Assembly (NCBI GenBank): GCA_016648135.1
Contig: JADDOH010004207.1
Location: 211,014 to 275,013 of the forward strand
Direction: 5' to 3'
Source: Agrypnia vestita
Lineage: Eukaryota; Arthropoda; Insecta; Trichoptera; Phryganeidae
Length of the DNA stretch: 64,000 nucleotides
How positions within the stretch are numbered: the first letter of the stretch is position 1; each line of letters begins with the position of its first letter. The notes beneath the pieces are model-generated. The model was given only the letters and a program-made list of their open reading frames with translations. It was not told where the DNA came from and ran no database searches. Shown piece after piece: positions 1 through 10,495 of this stretch. The position numbers were made by a program, and so were the translations under genes.

Positions 1-32
1 CTAGGCTGAATATGTTGTTATTTTGGTAATAA

Positions 33-173
33 GGCCCGAATATAGAGACAATACTTAGTGATTTAAGGAATAAATAAAATACATTTTTATAGCGTAATTC
101 GCAGTACAAAATAACACTTTTAATGCGTACCTTAACCTTTAAATCGTTTAAGTATTGATTCTGTACTCGGGCC
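33..173. mobile_element. PIF/Harbinger-like MITE, copy 1
   Basis: This 141-bp element starts GGCCCGA and ends TCGGGCC, and is flanked on both sides by a direct TAA (30-32 and 174-176), the target duplication typical of PIF/Harbinger elements. Imperfect inverted repeats extend about 45 bp inward. A shorter relative with the same ends and the same interior (GCAGTACAAAATAACACTT) lies at 17387-17494. It has no coding capacity. The superfamily is inferred from the 3-bp duplication only. Confidence 0.72.
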
Positions 174-176
174 TAA

Positions 177-1254
177 GTGTAGGTTCCGCCGAGCAGTTTT
201 GTGAGTCGCGTCCCTTGTTTCACGCCTCTAATTGAACCCCGAATTAAAATAACAATTGAATTACGCTGTGGACTGAAATGGATTCTCTAGAATCACCCGA
301 GGTGACTGCGCCCATAAGTGTCGGTGCCCACATCGGATGATTTTATTTGGAAAATTATACTTTCCCCTTTATATAAAATCTCTATTGACATACTCAAATA
401 TTAAAACATCCTTCACTAATGAAATGAGTTTCGTGTTAGTTTATAAGTAACTTACGGTAGCGATTTCGGTAGCTACTGTTTCCTTTAAAAAGCAGTATAA
501 ATAGAACTAGTTTGTTAATCTTGAGGTAAAGACACTCATTTAGTGGTCTAGAATTTGAGCTTCGTTCCAGGAGATACTCAAGTTAGTTCAATTTAAGCTT
601 AGTAAGAATAATTAATACGATATGTATTTCGTTTTTTAACCTACTTTAGATATCACCTATACTTTATTTTAATAAAAAAAAGTAATGTTTGCACCGCATT
701 CTATAAAACGCCAGTGGTTAAAATACCTCGTAAATTTAAAAATGTCCAAGAACCGAGCTAAAATAAAAAATAAAAAAATAAAGTTTTTTGCATTTTGTAA
801 AATTTTATTATTCTAACAATATTAGTTTACAGTCCCTGTAGATAGAAGTGAATATATGCAAAAGCGCTACTATCCATATGGATAGTGGCGGTTTTAAATC
901 CAAATGCCTCAAATGCTCTTATATATATAAACAAACATTTTTACAATAAGTTGTTAACTTCTAGTAGTTCTTTAATATGAACTTCATTTGAATTTGGAAT
1001 TCTAAGTCAAATGCAAAATATCGAACTTCAAACTGGCCAGTATTAGAAAACGACCCTTCCTAGGTAAGGATCTAGTATAATGAACGTTCTTTGCTGAAAG
1101 CCGAGTGATCGAATAGCTCGTTGGATCAAAAACATACAAATAATTGAAGGAGGCAACTGGGTGCGAAGGTAAATAGATAGAGGGTTGTGGCGGTCGCCAA
1201 GAGAAGACGTCATCCAACATAAAATGAATGTGAGTTGAAAAATTTTTTTTTTTT
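177..1254. other. AT-rich stretch, no gene seen
   Basis: No coding frame or known repeat was recognised. The only structure noticed is a 26-bp near-palindrome at 865-890 centred on CCATATGG with one mismatched pair. A pure T tract runs into the palindrome that follows. Confidence 0.5.
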
Positions 1255-1390
1255 TTTTTAGCGAGATTTAAAATAAATTAAATTTTAATAAATATTATTA
1301 TTAAGTTCTACGGGTTAAGTAGTACCTTAACCCGTAGAACTTAATAATAATATTTATTAAAATTTAATTTATTTTAAATCTCGCTAAAAA
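1255..1390. repeat. Perfect foldback palindrome, 65-bp arms
   Basis: The left arm 1255-1319 and right arm 1326-1390 are exact reverse complements around a 6-bp centre (TAGTAC). The arms read TTTTTAGCGAGATTT at the outside and CTACGGGTTAAG at the inside. The outer boundary runs into a T tract, so no target duplication can be assigned. It has no coding capacity. It is most simply a foldback MITE; the absence of any mismatch suggests recent insertion or gene conversion between arms. Confidence 0.85.
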
Positions 1391-1521
1391 TAAATATGGA
1401 GTTCTACAAATTAAACACAAAAACCATAAATAAATGAGTTGAAAAAGAATATTAATACCTCATAAACCACAATCGCTGGACTGACGAAGTCAAATTCTGC
1501 GGATATACGTAGCAGCGAATA

Positions 1522-1605
1522 ACAATGGACAGAGAAAAGTGGAAGACACTTGGCGAGGCCTTCATCCAGCAACGGATAGAAAACAAGCTGATGATGATGA
1601 GGATT
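1522..1605 (+). pseudogene. LINE reverse transcriptase C-terminus, 3' scrap
   Basis: The frame starting at 1525 reads MDREKWKTLGEAFIQQ and runs into GATGATGATGA. The W-x-x-LGEA-x-x-QQ pattern is the usual extreme C-terminus of insect non-LTR retrotransposon polyproteins, and the GAT run resembles their 3' tails. Only about 26 codons survive, as expected for a 5'-truncated copy. Assignment to a LINE is fairly sure; the clade is not. Confidence 0.65.
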
Positions 1606-2191
1606 CCACGCAACTTGCAAGAAACCTACAACTCAACCAAACATCCAAAAATTTTATAAAATCATCATAAAAACTAACATTCGACCAAACACGAATGTTT
1701 GGTTGTGTAAAAATAAACGAAACAATTAAAAAAAATGCTGTGGCAATCGAGCTCCAACAATTCCGACAAAAGTTTTGTCCGAGCGAGGTGTGGAAAAAAT
1801 CTCCCAAAATGTTAACCATTTAACATGTTTTCAAAAAGCAATGTCCGACAGCTCGTATTACAATCGTCAGCCGCAAACCGCGCGAGCCATTAAAAGTTGG
1901 CGCCCGCGGGAGCTGCGCTTGTCGCCCTGGACAATTATTGGAAGCCGAATGTTTCAAATCGTTTCGAGAAAAAATAACTCTCGTTAATATTGAGGTACCA
2001 CAATCATAATTTCTAGTTTTATTGAAATCGCTCACTTATCAATACAATTACATTGTATTATATGGGAAATATATAAACAAAACCGTCGAGTACGCAAAAT
2101 ACGAAAATGTTAGCAGTTAGTATACGATTGTATACTAACAAATTAAAAAACAAAAATTAAAGTATGAACAATCAAAATATAAAAATTATAT
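1606..2191. other. No gene seen; GC-richer block and one hairpin
   Basis: Positions 1840-1960 are GC-richer than the surroundings, with several CpGs and an ACAATTATTGG segment. This could be a conserved regulatory block, but no coding frame is convincing. Positions 2116-2139 form a hairpin with a perfect 10-bp stem (GTTAGTATAC, loop GATT). Short open frames here have no family resemblance. Confidence 0.4.
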
Positions 2192-2262
2192 ATGGGCTCT
2201 GAAACATGTTGATATTTTTCAATTTATAAGTAGGGAAAACAAAGTTTTTTTTAAATTATATT
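2192..2262 (+). repeat. Penelope-like 3' repeat, decayed copy
   Basis: This segment shares GAAACATGTTGAT, TTTTTCAAT, TAAGT and AACAAAGTT in the same order with 32438-32485. At 32.4 kb that sequence follows a hammerhead-type core. Here the CTGATGA half of the core is absent, so only the 3' side remains. Confidence 0.5.
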
Positions 2263-2988
2263 AATAATGTGACCACAAAATTATTTTGCTTTTTTTGAAG
2301 AAATTATTTTTCAATTCAATGCGGTATAAAATTGATAATTTTGGATGTCATCTATGATAAAAAAAATTCATTAACTGTAAGACAGATCACACAATATCTT
2401 TACAAATAAAAAAAATACCCGACAATTATGCTCTCTTGGTCACTAATGAAAAGAAGAGAAATAAGAAGGATGATTATTTTGGATTAATTAATGCTTCGAA
2501 TTATATTATTACAAATATCATTTTAACATTTGTAATGCTCAATATTTATAGTAATATAGGCTAACTATTTTAATGTCCCTTCAGCTAATAAAATCATTTA
2601 ATAATTTCTTGGCTCCATGAAGGTATTCTCTATCAAGGAATGGTAAAAGTATGTAAAATTTTACTTGTAAGATAAATCTGCATGCTGAGAGACTTGTTGA
2701 ACACTACCACATACATACTCGTGAACATACTCATTCAGTAACAGATTACAGACACAGCACAAGGCAACCAGCAAACAACTTCACACCAGTATTGAGAGCA
2801 ACGAATTCTCCCAACTCTTTTACATGTTGTTAGTTCCGAAACTGTATGATTCGCTTAACACACATATTCGAAATCGTCCACTAAAAAAAATAATTAAAAT
2901 GTACCCAGCATTTGATTAAAATAAGTAAAGATCAGTCAGAAGTAAAGCTGTGTAACATTACTAATTGAATATCAATTTTTTAGTTAAC
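2263..2988. other. AT-rich stretch, nothing recognised
   Basis: No coding frame or named repeat was seen. The sequence is low-complexity AT with a few GC-moderate patches near 2700-2830. Confidence 0.45.
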
Positions 2989-3026
2989 GTTTAGCTTAAT
3001 TTGAAAATAGTAAGAATATTGATGCG
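2989..3026 (+). repeat. Short dispersed repeat shared with 55.6 kb
   Basis: The segment GTTTAGCTTA...TTTGAAAATAGTAAGAA...ATGCG recurs at 55603-55640. There it lies about 35 bp downstream of a tRNA-like head, so this is probably the body of a SINE that has lost its head. Confidence 0.5.
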
Positions 3027-3394
3027 TCACGTATTCCGTGTTTGCATCACCATTTTAAAAAATATAAACAAAATCTAAAACCGTCAACAATTTATTTTAA
3101 GATATTCAACACAAATTATAATTTTATGTATCAATTTTTTATTATTTTTTAAAACGGCATTATCTTATCACCACAAAAAACTGTAACCTTAATATAGACA
3201 AGTCTAGCAAAGTAGCTAGGACAAACTATCAGACTATCAGGGTGACATTTACTGCATCTGGCATTAAGAAAAGTCAATCCGATTATATTTGAAACGTTAT
3301 TTGAACTCAATTTTGGAATTCCGTCAGTAGAGGAAATCAAACATTCACCATTTCCACCCTTGATAGAATACATTTCCATATTTCAGCCATATTC
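3027..3394. other. No gene supported
   Basis: A 76-codon minus-strand open frame spans 3149-3379. It has some cysteines (CSKCHPD) but no recognisable domain and an AT-driven composition. I treat it as chance. Confidence 0.4.
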
Positions 3395-3540
3395 CAGCCG
3401 TATGACAGGTCATAAGCCCGATAAACACACAAAGGCTTTCATACCTACATTCCCATAAAAAAATTTCGCCTCCATGAGACATCTATAATATATCTTGATT
3501 AATGATGTCCCCTGAGATAAAAATCCAGTACTGTTTTCTT
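3395..3540 (+). mobile_element. LTIR family (long inverted repeat), solo arm A
   Basis: This copy shows the family pattern CATAAGCCC, a CTTTCATACCTAC block, CCTCCATGAGACATCTATAA and ATATCTTGATTAA. It is followed by the shared segment AAATCCAGTA that also follows the copies at 18.7 and 53.7 kb. Only the arm ending at the element edge is present. Confidence 0.6.
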
Positions 3541-3689
3541 TGAAATATTCTGAAAATACATAAATAAAGAGACCAGCATTGGTGGCGTTTCCAACAGTTA
3601 GTAAAAGACCTGGCGAGGTAAACCAAAATTAGAATATGGCCCTGTTTCAACAGACATGTACGAACGAGGCAACTGTGGTACGTGGAGAT

Positions 3690-4090
3690 AGATGGTAAAC
3701 TGATTGTCCGCAGAGAAGCGATCGTACTGTACCTACAAGCCGTGGCGACAACTATCGACCATCGCCAAAACAGAGAGTCGGAATCTGGACGGTCCGTGGC
3801 CAAAAGTACATAGCGCCGCGTACGGCCCGGCCTGGGAAAGCGGTCGCGGACACGCGGTCACGTAGAGCTCCGTGATGTACGGGAACCGAGCGCCGGCGAG
3901 GACCATCCTTCGCGCCCGCGCTACACAACGCAACGCCCCTCGCGAGCCGCGCGCGGGCCGTAGAGGCCGGCGGCCGCCCGCGGCCCGGGCCGCCTTGTGG
4001 TGCGCGCCTCAGCCTGGATTCGCCGCGCTGCACCGAGCGTTGACTCTTGCGCTCTCGCCGCTGACACCGGGGGCGGAGTGTGCCCAAAAT
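3690..4090. promoter_or_regulatory. CpG-rich GC island
   Basis: About 400 bp of strongly GC-rich, CpG-dense DNA stands in an AT-rich background, with several GGCCGG, GCGCGC and CCGCGG runs. Open frames on both strands (such as 3752-4087 minus) are arginine and proline rich, as expected from GC-rich DNA, and match no domain. It could be a promoter, an enhancer or a 5' untranslated exon; the sequence alone does not decide. Confidence 0.4.
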
Positions 4091-4536
4091 AAATATTGCT
4101 CATAATATATTCAAATTACACATTTTTCATTTGCAGTCCACTTACTTGTGTACGAAATCGACCGTTTAGAATAGGTATGTTGACAAAATATGGTGATACT
4201 TTGATGAGAATACGGTGCAATGCAGAGAATACTGTTAACAATCTTTGAAATCACTTACCTCCATAAGTGTTGATATAAGGACCTTTATTTTTTTATATTA
4301 GGTCCCAACATTTTTTTTTTATTTCTTTCTTTTCCATTTTTTTTCTTTTCTTTTCGATACTATGTTCTTATATAAATAAAATAAATTTAATATTACATTA
4401 TATGTAAATATCGACATCCTTTACGTAAACTAAGGCATCTACAAAAATTAATATTAGAGGAGAGCTCGATAATGCACTCATTAGGCGAAACGCGTCTCAA
4501 AAAATGAGAAATATAAAACTTAAAAACAAGCTTTTA
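4091..4536. other. No gene; T-rich tract before mariner copy 1
   Basis: Nothing coding was seen. A TTTCTTTT-rich tract occupies 4308-4355. The short TAAGGACCT and TTAGGTCC motifs at 4276-4308 resemble mariner ends but are too short to call. Confidence 0.4.
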
Positions 4537-5821
4537 TTAGGTCCTTACATATGAAATTGGCGTTTTGTCATACTGGCAAATTTGATCTCAAATATCTTCT
4601 CTTTGGTTAGGAATTCCAAATCCAAATTTATACAGCTATTTACTCAAGTATTTGTGTTTTGAAAATTATAATTCATTTGTTTTTTCCTCAATTGTTTTTT
4701 TCTTTGCGTCACTCAGTTTACAAAATGAAAAATTTGAAATATCGCGTTATTTACGAGTACGAGTTCCACCATGGCACCAGTGCTGGAGAAACGGCTCGAA
4801 GGATTAATGATGTGTATGGCGACGGTGCCGCAAAAGAAAACACAGTGCGTTTTTGGTTCCAACGTTTTCGTTCTGGAAATTTCGACCTGCAGAACAAGCC
4901 TCGTGGACGGCCGGAGACCAAAGTTGATAATGAAGAATTGAAGGCTATTGTGGAAGCGGATCCATCGCAAACCACATACGAGTTAGCTGCAGGCTGCGGT
5001 GTTAGTGATAAAACTGTTTTAATCCACTTGAAGCAAATTGGTAAGGTGAAAAAGCTTGAAAGGTGGATACCTCACGAATTGAGTGAAGCAAATCAACAAA
5101 CGCGCGTTGACTGCTGCGTTGCGTTACTCAACCGGCACAATAATGAAGGGATTTTAAATCGAATCATTACCTGTGATGAAATGTGGATCCTGTACGATAA
5201 TCGGAAGCGCTCATCGCAATGGCTGAACCCTGCCGAACCAGCCAAACCATGCCCCAAGCGAAAATTGACTCCAAAAAAGTTACTTGTGAGCGTTTGGTGG
5301 ACTAGTGCTGGTGTCGTTCACTACAGCTTTCTTAAATATGGCCAGACGATTACGGCAGATGTCTATTGTCAGCAACTGCAAACCATGATGGAAAAGCTAG
5401 CTGCTAAACAATCGAGGCTGGGTAATCGCTCTAGGCCACTGCTGCTTCATGATAACGCTAGACCACACACTGCACAAAAGACGGCTACCAAATTAGAGGA
5501 GCTTCAATTGGAATGTCTAAGACATCTACCGTATTCTCCGGACCTTGCCCCAACAGATTACCATTTTTTTCGAAATTTGGATAACTTCTTGCAAAGGAAA
5601 AAATTCAACTCCGATGGGGCAGTCCAAACCGCCTTCAAATATTTTATTGATTCCCGTCCGAATGGTTTTTTTAGTAAAGGGATCGATGAACTACCTTTGA
5701 GATGGCAAAAGTGCATAGATAGCAATGGTACATACTTTGATTAAATAAATATATTATAATAAAAAAAATCGGCTTTATGTTCCTCCCATACTAAACGCCA
5801 ATTTCATATGTAAGTACTTAA
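4537..5821 (+). mobile_element. Mariner element, copy 1 (full length)
   Basis: This 1,285-bp element lies between TA dinucleotides (4535-4536 and 5822-5823). It starts TTAGGTCCTTACATATGAAA; the far end is the inverted form with two mismatches in the last 11 bp. One uninterrupted transposase gene fills the middle (4725-5744). Two relatives lie in this window at 33442-34555 and 38373-39657. Copy 3 has exactly the same length, so this size is probably the parental one. Confidence 0.95.
4725..5744 (+). CDS. Mariner transposase (DD34D), uninterrupted
   Basis: This 339-residue cut-and-paste DNA transposase would bind the element's inverted ends and insert it at TA. The start chosen is the ATG at 4725 (MKNLKYRVIYEYEF). 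The open frame continues upstream but only through a TTG. Residues 1 to about 110 hold the paired helix-turn-helix region with a GRP linker near residue 61. The conserved linker motif is at 114-119, here WIPHEL. The catalytic aspartates are Asp151 (TCDEMW), Asp243 (LHDNARPH) and Asp278 (APTDYHFF), with exactly 34 residues between the last two. The length is normal for the family. Compared with copies 2 and 3 it has private changes at conserved positions: Val to Ile in WVPHEL, and Pro to Leu before PYSPDL. Relative to copy 3 it also has Lys to Met after TCDE (copy 2 lacks that position). The open frame is therefore intact but activity is uncertain. The layout and the C-terminus (RWQKCIDSNGTYFD) recall cecropia-type mariners such as Hsmar1. 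Confidence 0.93.
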   Translation: MKNLKYRVIYEYEFHHGTSAGETARRINDVYGDGAAKENTVRFWFQRFRSGNFDLQNKPRGRPETKVDNEELKAIVEADPSQTTYELAAGCGVSDKTVLIHLKQIGKVKKLERWIPHELSEANQQTRVDCCVALLNRHNNEGILNRIITCDEMWILYDNRKRSSQWLNPAEPAKPCPKRKLTPKKLLVSVWWTSAGVVHYSFLKYGQTITADVYCQQLQTMMEKLAAKQSRLGNRSRPLLLHDNARPHTAQKTATKLEELQLECLRHLPYSPDLAPTDYHFFRNLDNFLQRKKFNSDGAVQTAFKYFIDSRPNGFFSKGIDELPLRWQKCIDSNGTYFD

Positions 5822-5823
5822 TA

Positions 5824-6295
5824 TTTCCAATTTATTTCTATTAACTTACCTCCGAAACAATAAATTTACATTAGAGCTGTTTGATGTTTGGTTTTCCATA
5901 CAAAATATGTCTGTTTGTCTACTTTTACGTCAATTTTTTTCTCTTAAAAAAGGATAAATATTTATTTTATTGCGATGAAGAGTATTTTCTATGTATTTAT
6001 TGATATAAAAAAAAAACAAAAATTAATTTTTGTAAATGTTCGAATTAACGAAGGGACTGTCAATAGGTATACTTTAAATTTTATAAAAAATATTATTTTC
6101 TCGTAGACTAATTTTATACTTCTATTATTTTTTCGCTCAAATTAATGATTAGTTTATTAATTGGTTGAGCAAATTTGTAGATAGACATTTAAAAAAATAA
6201 AATTTATTATTTGTCTTTTAATTAATCAAATGTAAGTAGATTAAAACAAATAATAATATTTTTTTGATTAGTTTATTCATATTTAATAGTATGTC
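5824..6295. other. AT-rich stretch, nothing recognised
   Basis: No coding frame. The segment 6175-6235 (GTAGATAGACATTTAAAAAA, then a TTATTTGT block) resembles one arm of the inverted repeat at 40752-41165, suggesting an old shared repeat. Confidence 0.4.
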
Positions 6296-6426
6296 CAGGG
6301 GGCGCGCGATGGAGAGGGGTGTTCTTTGGTAAAAAGCTCTAGAATTGGTGAAGTGGACTGAATTGTGATATTATTTATAAGTGTGTTTTTAGAATTCAAC
6401 TAATTCAATTCACCGCGCACCCCCTG
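6296..6426. mobile_element. hAT-like MITE
   Basis: This 131-bp segment begins CAGGGGGCGCGCGATGG and ends with the imperfect inverse (CACCGCGCACCCCCTG). CAGGG-type ends suggest the hAT superfamily. The 8-bp flanks do not match, so no target duplication supports it. The interior is AT-rich and non-coding. Confidence 0.55.
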
Positions 6427-6592
6427 ACCTACCCGATTAGATTGATAATTTTTGAATTTAAGTTAGTTATTATCTATAACCTGATAATGAGAGGGACTGC
6501 TCCTCTCGAGACAATAATAGTAATTAATAACTCATATTGTGTGTGTATTACAAAGATAAAATAAAACATATTTGCTTACTGTCTGCTATAAT

Positions 6593-6940
6593 ACAGTAAA
6601 TTACTAGTGTAGCAGGCAGGGCGTCAAATCAATTTAGTGTTTACTTGCTGCCAAGACACTCAACAACAATGAAAAAAGCTTCATTAAATTTTGTAAACAC
6701 TGTAAACATTTGTAACATTGAACATTGAATAAACATTTGAATTTGAATTTGAATTTGAATTTATATAATGTTGCACCACGAAGTAGGTATCTGCCAAATC
6801 TTTCAATGATATTAAAAATAATACATGTTTTGAACCATAAAAGCACTACCTACTATACAGTACAGTAACATACTAGTATAAAAGGCAGGGTATATTGTAA
6901 TGTAGTGCTTGTTTTGCTGCCGAAATCCCTAACAGCAATG
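6593..6940. repeat. Diverged direct repeat pair (269-bp spacing)
   Basis: Positions 6593-6670 and 6862-6940 share an ordered set of blocks: ACAGTAA, TACTAGT, GGCAGGG, TTTAGTG or TGTAGTG, CTTG and TTGCTGCC, and AACA.CAATG. The unit looks like a decayed tandem duplication. A TTTGAA hexanucleotide repeat (four units, 6736-6762) lies between the two copies. Confidence 0.6.
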
Positions 6941-7069
6941 CTAGGTTTTAATTTCTCGAAACACTCGAATATATTCCAAGCTTTGATTATAATTTGAAAT
7001 GTGTATTTCATAATTAAATCATATACATGTATTTAAATACGATTAGGTATGTATTTACATATATAACAT

Positions 7070-7107
7070 GAACATTTAATGTTCCATTCGATGAACATTC
7101 AGTGTTC
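7070..7107. promoter_or_regulatory. Two adjacent GAACA-n5-TGTTC palindromes
   Basis: GAACATTTAATGTTC (7070-7084) and GAACATTCAGTGTTC (7093-7107) are inverted GAACA half-sites with 5-bp spacers, 23 bp apart. They may be a chance duplication. No known insect receptor site is claimed. Confidence 0.3.
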
Positions 7108-8376
7108 TAAAGTTTTTAGAACAGTGCGAGTGCATTCTGGTGACGAGATATTTACACAACTTTTTCCGTCTGAAATTTTTAGGTCAACGCGATTGGGCTT
7201 TTACCTCCCAAAAGTCATTTCTATCACAAAAAATATCATGTTAAAATATACAATTAAAAATGTCCAAAGATATGGTAGAATTTTAACAGAAACACGGAAA
7301 AAACTTATGTGAATAAAGAATTTGTGACGACTTGATTAGTTTCGGCTTTTTTCTTTCTTACAAGCATATTTATATTTTCATTTTTCATTTTTCTTCATTG
7401 AAAAAATGTAATATGAAATTTACATATAATAATTCAATTCATGAACATTTTATTATTTACTAAGAATCAGATAGCGTTATAAATTAATAATAAGTGTAAG
7501 TTTAATTATCCCCAATAATAATAATTTAAAATTACCGTCCGTAGTTTCCAATCCAATAGCTGATCTCATTACATTTTCAATAAGAGTATGATTTCAATTT
7601 TTTTTCAATAAAATGAAAACATTGACTAAATGTATTTTTTTAATAAAATTCTCCGAATTAGAGATGAACTCTCCATTACTAAATATCTCAATGGTGTATG
7701 GTCCGTCCGATCAAAGAATAATAAGGTATAATATAATATTGAGGGATAAGAAGCGAAAAAGCATCATTCTCTATTTAATAATGTCCACCACTAATGTTAT
7801 CAAGACGCTACGCTACTATAGATAGCTCTGTTCTCACAGCCATAATTGGAGGCCGAAATACATAATAAAAGTACGTGATGTTTGACTGGCTATAGCTAGT
7901 AATACAATAAAGTCACGATAGAAATCACAGAATTGCATAAAAATAAAATAGAAATGAAATTAATTGTGAGTAGATAAGTATGAGTGTGTGTATTTTTGTG
8001 TGCGCATTGAAGTATGTAAACATGTATGTGTGTGTTTGTATAAACGTTAAGTTTCCAAGATATTCCTTATGGCTTTTTGGAAAGCATTGTAGGTTTCGAG
8101 AAATACATTTACACTGGGAGACCTTTTCCATCTAGCATGGCAACATTGCATTGACAATATCATTGTGCTCGTAGTTAGTTTGATATTGAGGGATGTAAAA
8201 TATTAAAGAGATACAATTTGATTGTGTAAAATTTTATAGAGATACGCGATATCTGCTGCTCGTCTTTGTTCCAGTGTCAATCAAATAGAATATCAAATAG
8301 AAACTTATTGATACCATCCAGATTTACAATACAAAATGTGAAAAGACTGTCAATATTTTTAAATAAATATTCTGAG
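7108..8376. other. AT-rich stretch, no gene seen
   Basis: No coding or transposon signature is strong enough to name. Small open frames (7613-7825 plus, 7925-8131 minus) are AT-driven. A TGTGTG-rich patch lies near 7985-8035. Confidence 0.45.
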
Positions 8377-8670
8377 AAAAATATAGAGGTAGCAAAATCT
8401 ATGTATCCTATATCTCTAGCATAGTCCATTCGAATATACAAAAGAAACTGATTTAGAACATATAGGTATAACTTTCAAAAATTTAATAAAGTGTAGACGT
8501 TCTTACGGTAGAATCGGTGAACGTTGCATTTGTATAGAATGATCACTTAAGTCAGCTCGTACAGCGTCGTAAGCCCTGGAACATCATATAAGAGAGTTCC
8601 ATACACATCACTCATATAAATAGCTTCGTCCGAGAGACTTCTGTAATGCGTCTTAATTGAAAACATTTTG
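8377..8670 (+). mobile_element. LTIR family, copy B (interior plus one arm)
   Basis: This reads in the opposite orientation to the most complete copy at 61272-61724. The order is ATAGAGGTAG, CTAGCATAGT, AAACTGATTTAGAAC, GTTCTTACGGTAGAAT, GGTGAACGTTGCA, GATCACTTAAGTCAGCTC, GTAAGCCCTGG, AAATAGCTTCGTC and GAGAGACTTCT. The arm on the left side is missing. It has no coding capacity. Confidence 0.7.
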
Positions 8671-8869
8671 TTTGTCCACAAAACTAATAAAAAATTCAGA
8701 TTCAAAAGTCTTTTATCGTAATACAATTTTGTGACCAAATTGTAAGCTGAAGCGCAACAACAAATTGACATAATTTTAAAGAATACAATATAATTTGGAG
8801 GCAAAACACCCGGTATTAAGGAATTCCGAATTAGTGCATCCTCTCATTGGGTCACTGTCTCCAGCCTCC

Positions 8870-9060
8870 TCCAGAGTCGAATTTTTTCTATTCTGTCCCG
8901 AGATATAATTATTATTGCGGAGGAATGCCTGGAGCCGGGTGAGGGGAAAAAACAAAGCGATGTTCGGGCACAATGGAGGAACATTCGCCAGACGGACGGG
9001 GTGGGCGCGCATCACGGCCTCCACCCGGTACACCGCCACCCGCCGATGCGCCTTATATTT
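8870..9060. promoter_or_regulatory. GC-richer block
   Basis: About 180 bp of raised GC with CpGs (GGGGTGGGCGCGCATC). It contains AATGGAGGAACATTCGCC and CGCCACCCGCCGATGCGCC. No coding frame is recognised. Candidate regulatory element only. Confidence 0.3.
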
Positions 9061-10495
9061 AATTCAATTAACAAATTTACTTGACACCATTCATTTACGT
9101 GATTAAGACGTCTTAGAAAAATAATAATTTTTTGTTCCCTTACGTCAAATCAAATACTACAATACTAATACTAACTACCTTTCCCTCAGGCCTAAAAACT
9201 CAAAAGTCAATGTCAGAACTTAAAAAGTGGTTAATAGAAAAAGACATTAGTTATTTATGAACTATATTAAGTGTTTTATTATGATAATGACTTTGAATAA
9301 TTAGTGATGTTTATATTTATGTATATTTATCTTTCTTTTTCCTTAATTTTTGCTATATATATTTTTAATTTGCTATTTTCTTTATTTATTGCTCTTTTCA
9401 TATTTTTAACTTTGTACTGAAAATTTCTTTTATGTTGTTTTTTGTACTTAATTGAGTTCGTTTTTTATCTCTTATGTTTATAAAGTGAATAATATTTTGT
9501 AATATTGTAACTTACAATTGTAAAAATGAACCTACATCAAACGTCTTTTTAGTCGTTTTGTGGGACTAAATATTATAAAATGTATAGAAAATAAATAGAA
9601 TACAAAAAAAACCGTCTTCTTCGTCCTAGTGTCCAAAATGTCTTAAAAAATTATATTAACGTGACAGCTGTAATCTCATTTCAAAACATCAAAATCATGT
9701 CACGAGATTGAAGAAACAGAAAGAATCACACAAAATCGAGGATTTTTCAGCACGCTGGATGTTTTACAATAAATTACAATAATTAAAAAGGTCTAGAATA
9801 AACGATAGAAATGTCGACTGAATTTGCGAACCGTCTAGAAACCCGAAACTGTGTATAAACGGAACGACTCCATTGCGGAACAAAGTTTATTGTGATAGTT
9901 CTGCGGTTCCATAGAAATAAATACTAGCAAAAGCGACTAGTACGAATTTTTGGCGACCAGCAAAATAGATTATGGGAGAACCTACTGGGCATTCAACAGC
10001 CGCCAGTGTGATACGAGATTTAAGTCTTCGGTAAAGTAAAGATGGAAATGGAAGATTTTCAAGTAAAGAGTATGAAACTAGTCTGTATAACATAATACTG
10101 CTCCAATTATGTTCGCGTTCAGTGATATTCGTGATGAAATAACACTTTAATTCATTTCAAATATTTTGATGCCAGTTTCACAATATGAGATTATTATTTT
10201 CACGAAAATGACAGATTTTGTTAATAAAACATGATTCTTTATTTTATTTTACACAACGTTTCTAATTTCTCAACCTTAAAATTCTTGTTATTTTTTAACC
10301 GATTGTCATAAAACGTTTTACGCTGTACTCGATTATAACAAAAGTACTGTATACATCATGACCCGTTAATAACCTATATTTTAAAAAAATCCAAAAATAG
10401 ATTCTTTCTTTCAAATTCAAAAACAGCAAAAACGTTTTCCTGATCTTTCAGTATTTAAAGGCAATGCAAGAAAGCGGTTAATAATTATTTATTAT
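9061..10495. other. AT-rich stretch, nothing recognised
   Basis: No gene or repeat boundary was seen in about 1.4 kb. GC rises slightly around 9640-10090 without any coding pattern. Confidence 0.45.

Noticed and set aside
1562..2035. Overlapping minus-strand frames as genes
   Set aside because: They read across the LINE scrap and the GC-moderate block without conserved residues.
3149..3379. Cysteine-containing 76-codon minus frame as a zinc-binding protein
   Set aside because: Cysteine spacing fits no motif I can name and the frame lies in AT-rich DNA.
3752..4105. Arginine/proline-rich frames in the 3.9 kb GC island
   Set aside because: Three overlapping frames on both strands are open at once, which points to base composition and not coding.
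4276..4310. Mariner-like TAAGGACCT and TTAGGTCC motifs
   Set aside because: Only 8-10 bp match the mariner ends and the flanking bases do not continue the match.
4659..4724. N-terminal extension of mariner transposase copy 1 (MKIIIHLFF...)
   Set aside because: It would start at TTG, and the same extension is present in the other copies as upstream untranslated sequence; the ATG at 4725 gives the normal family length.
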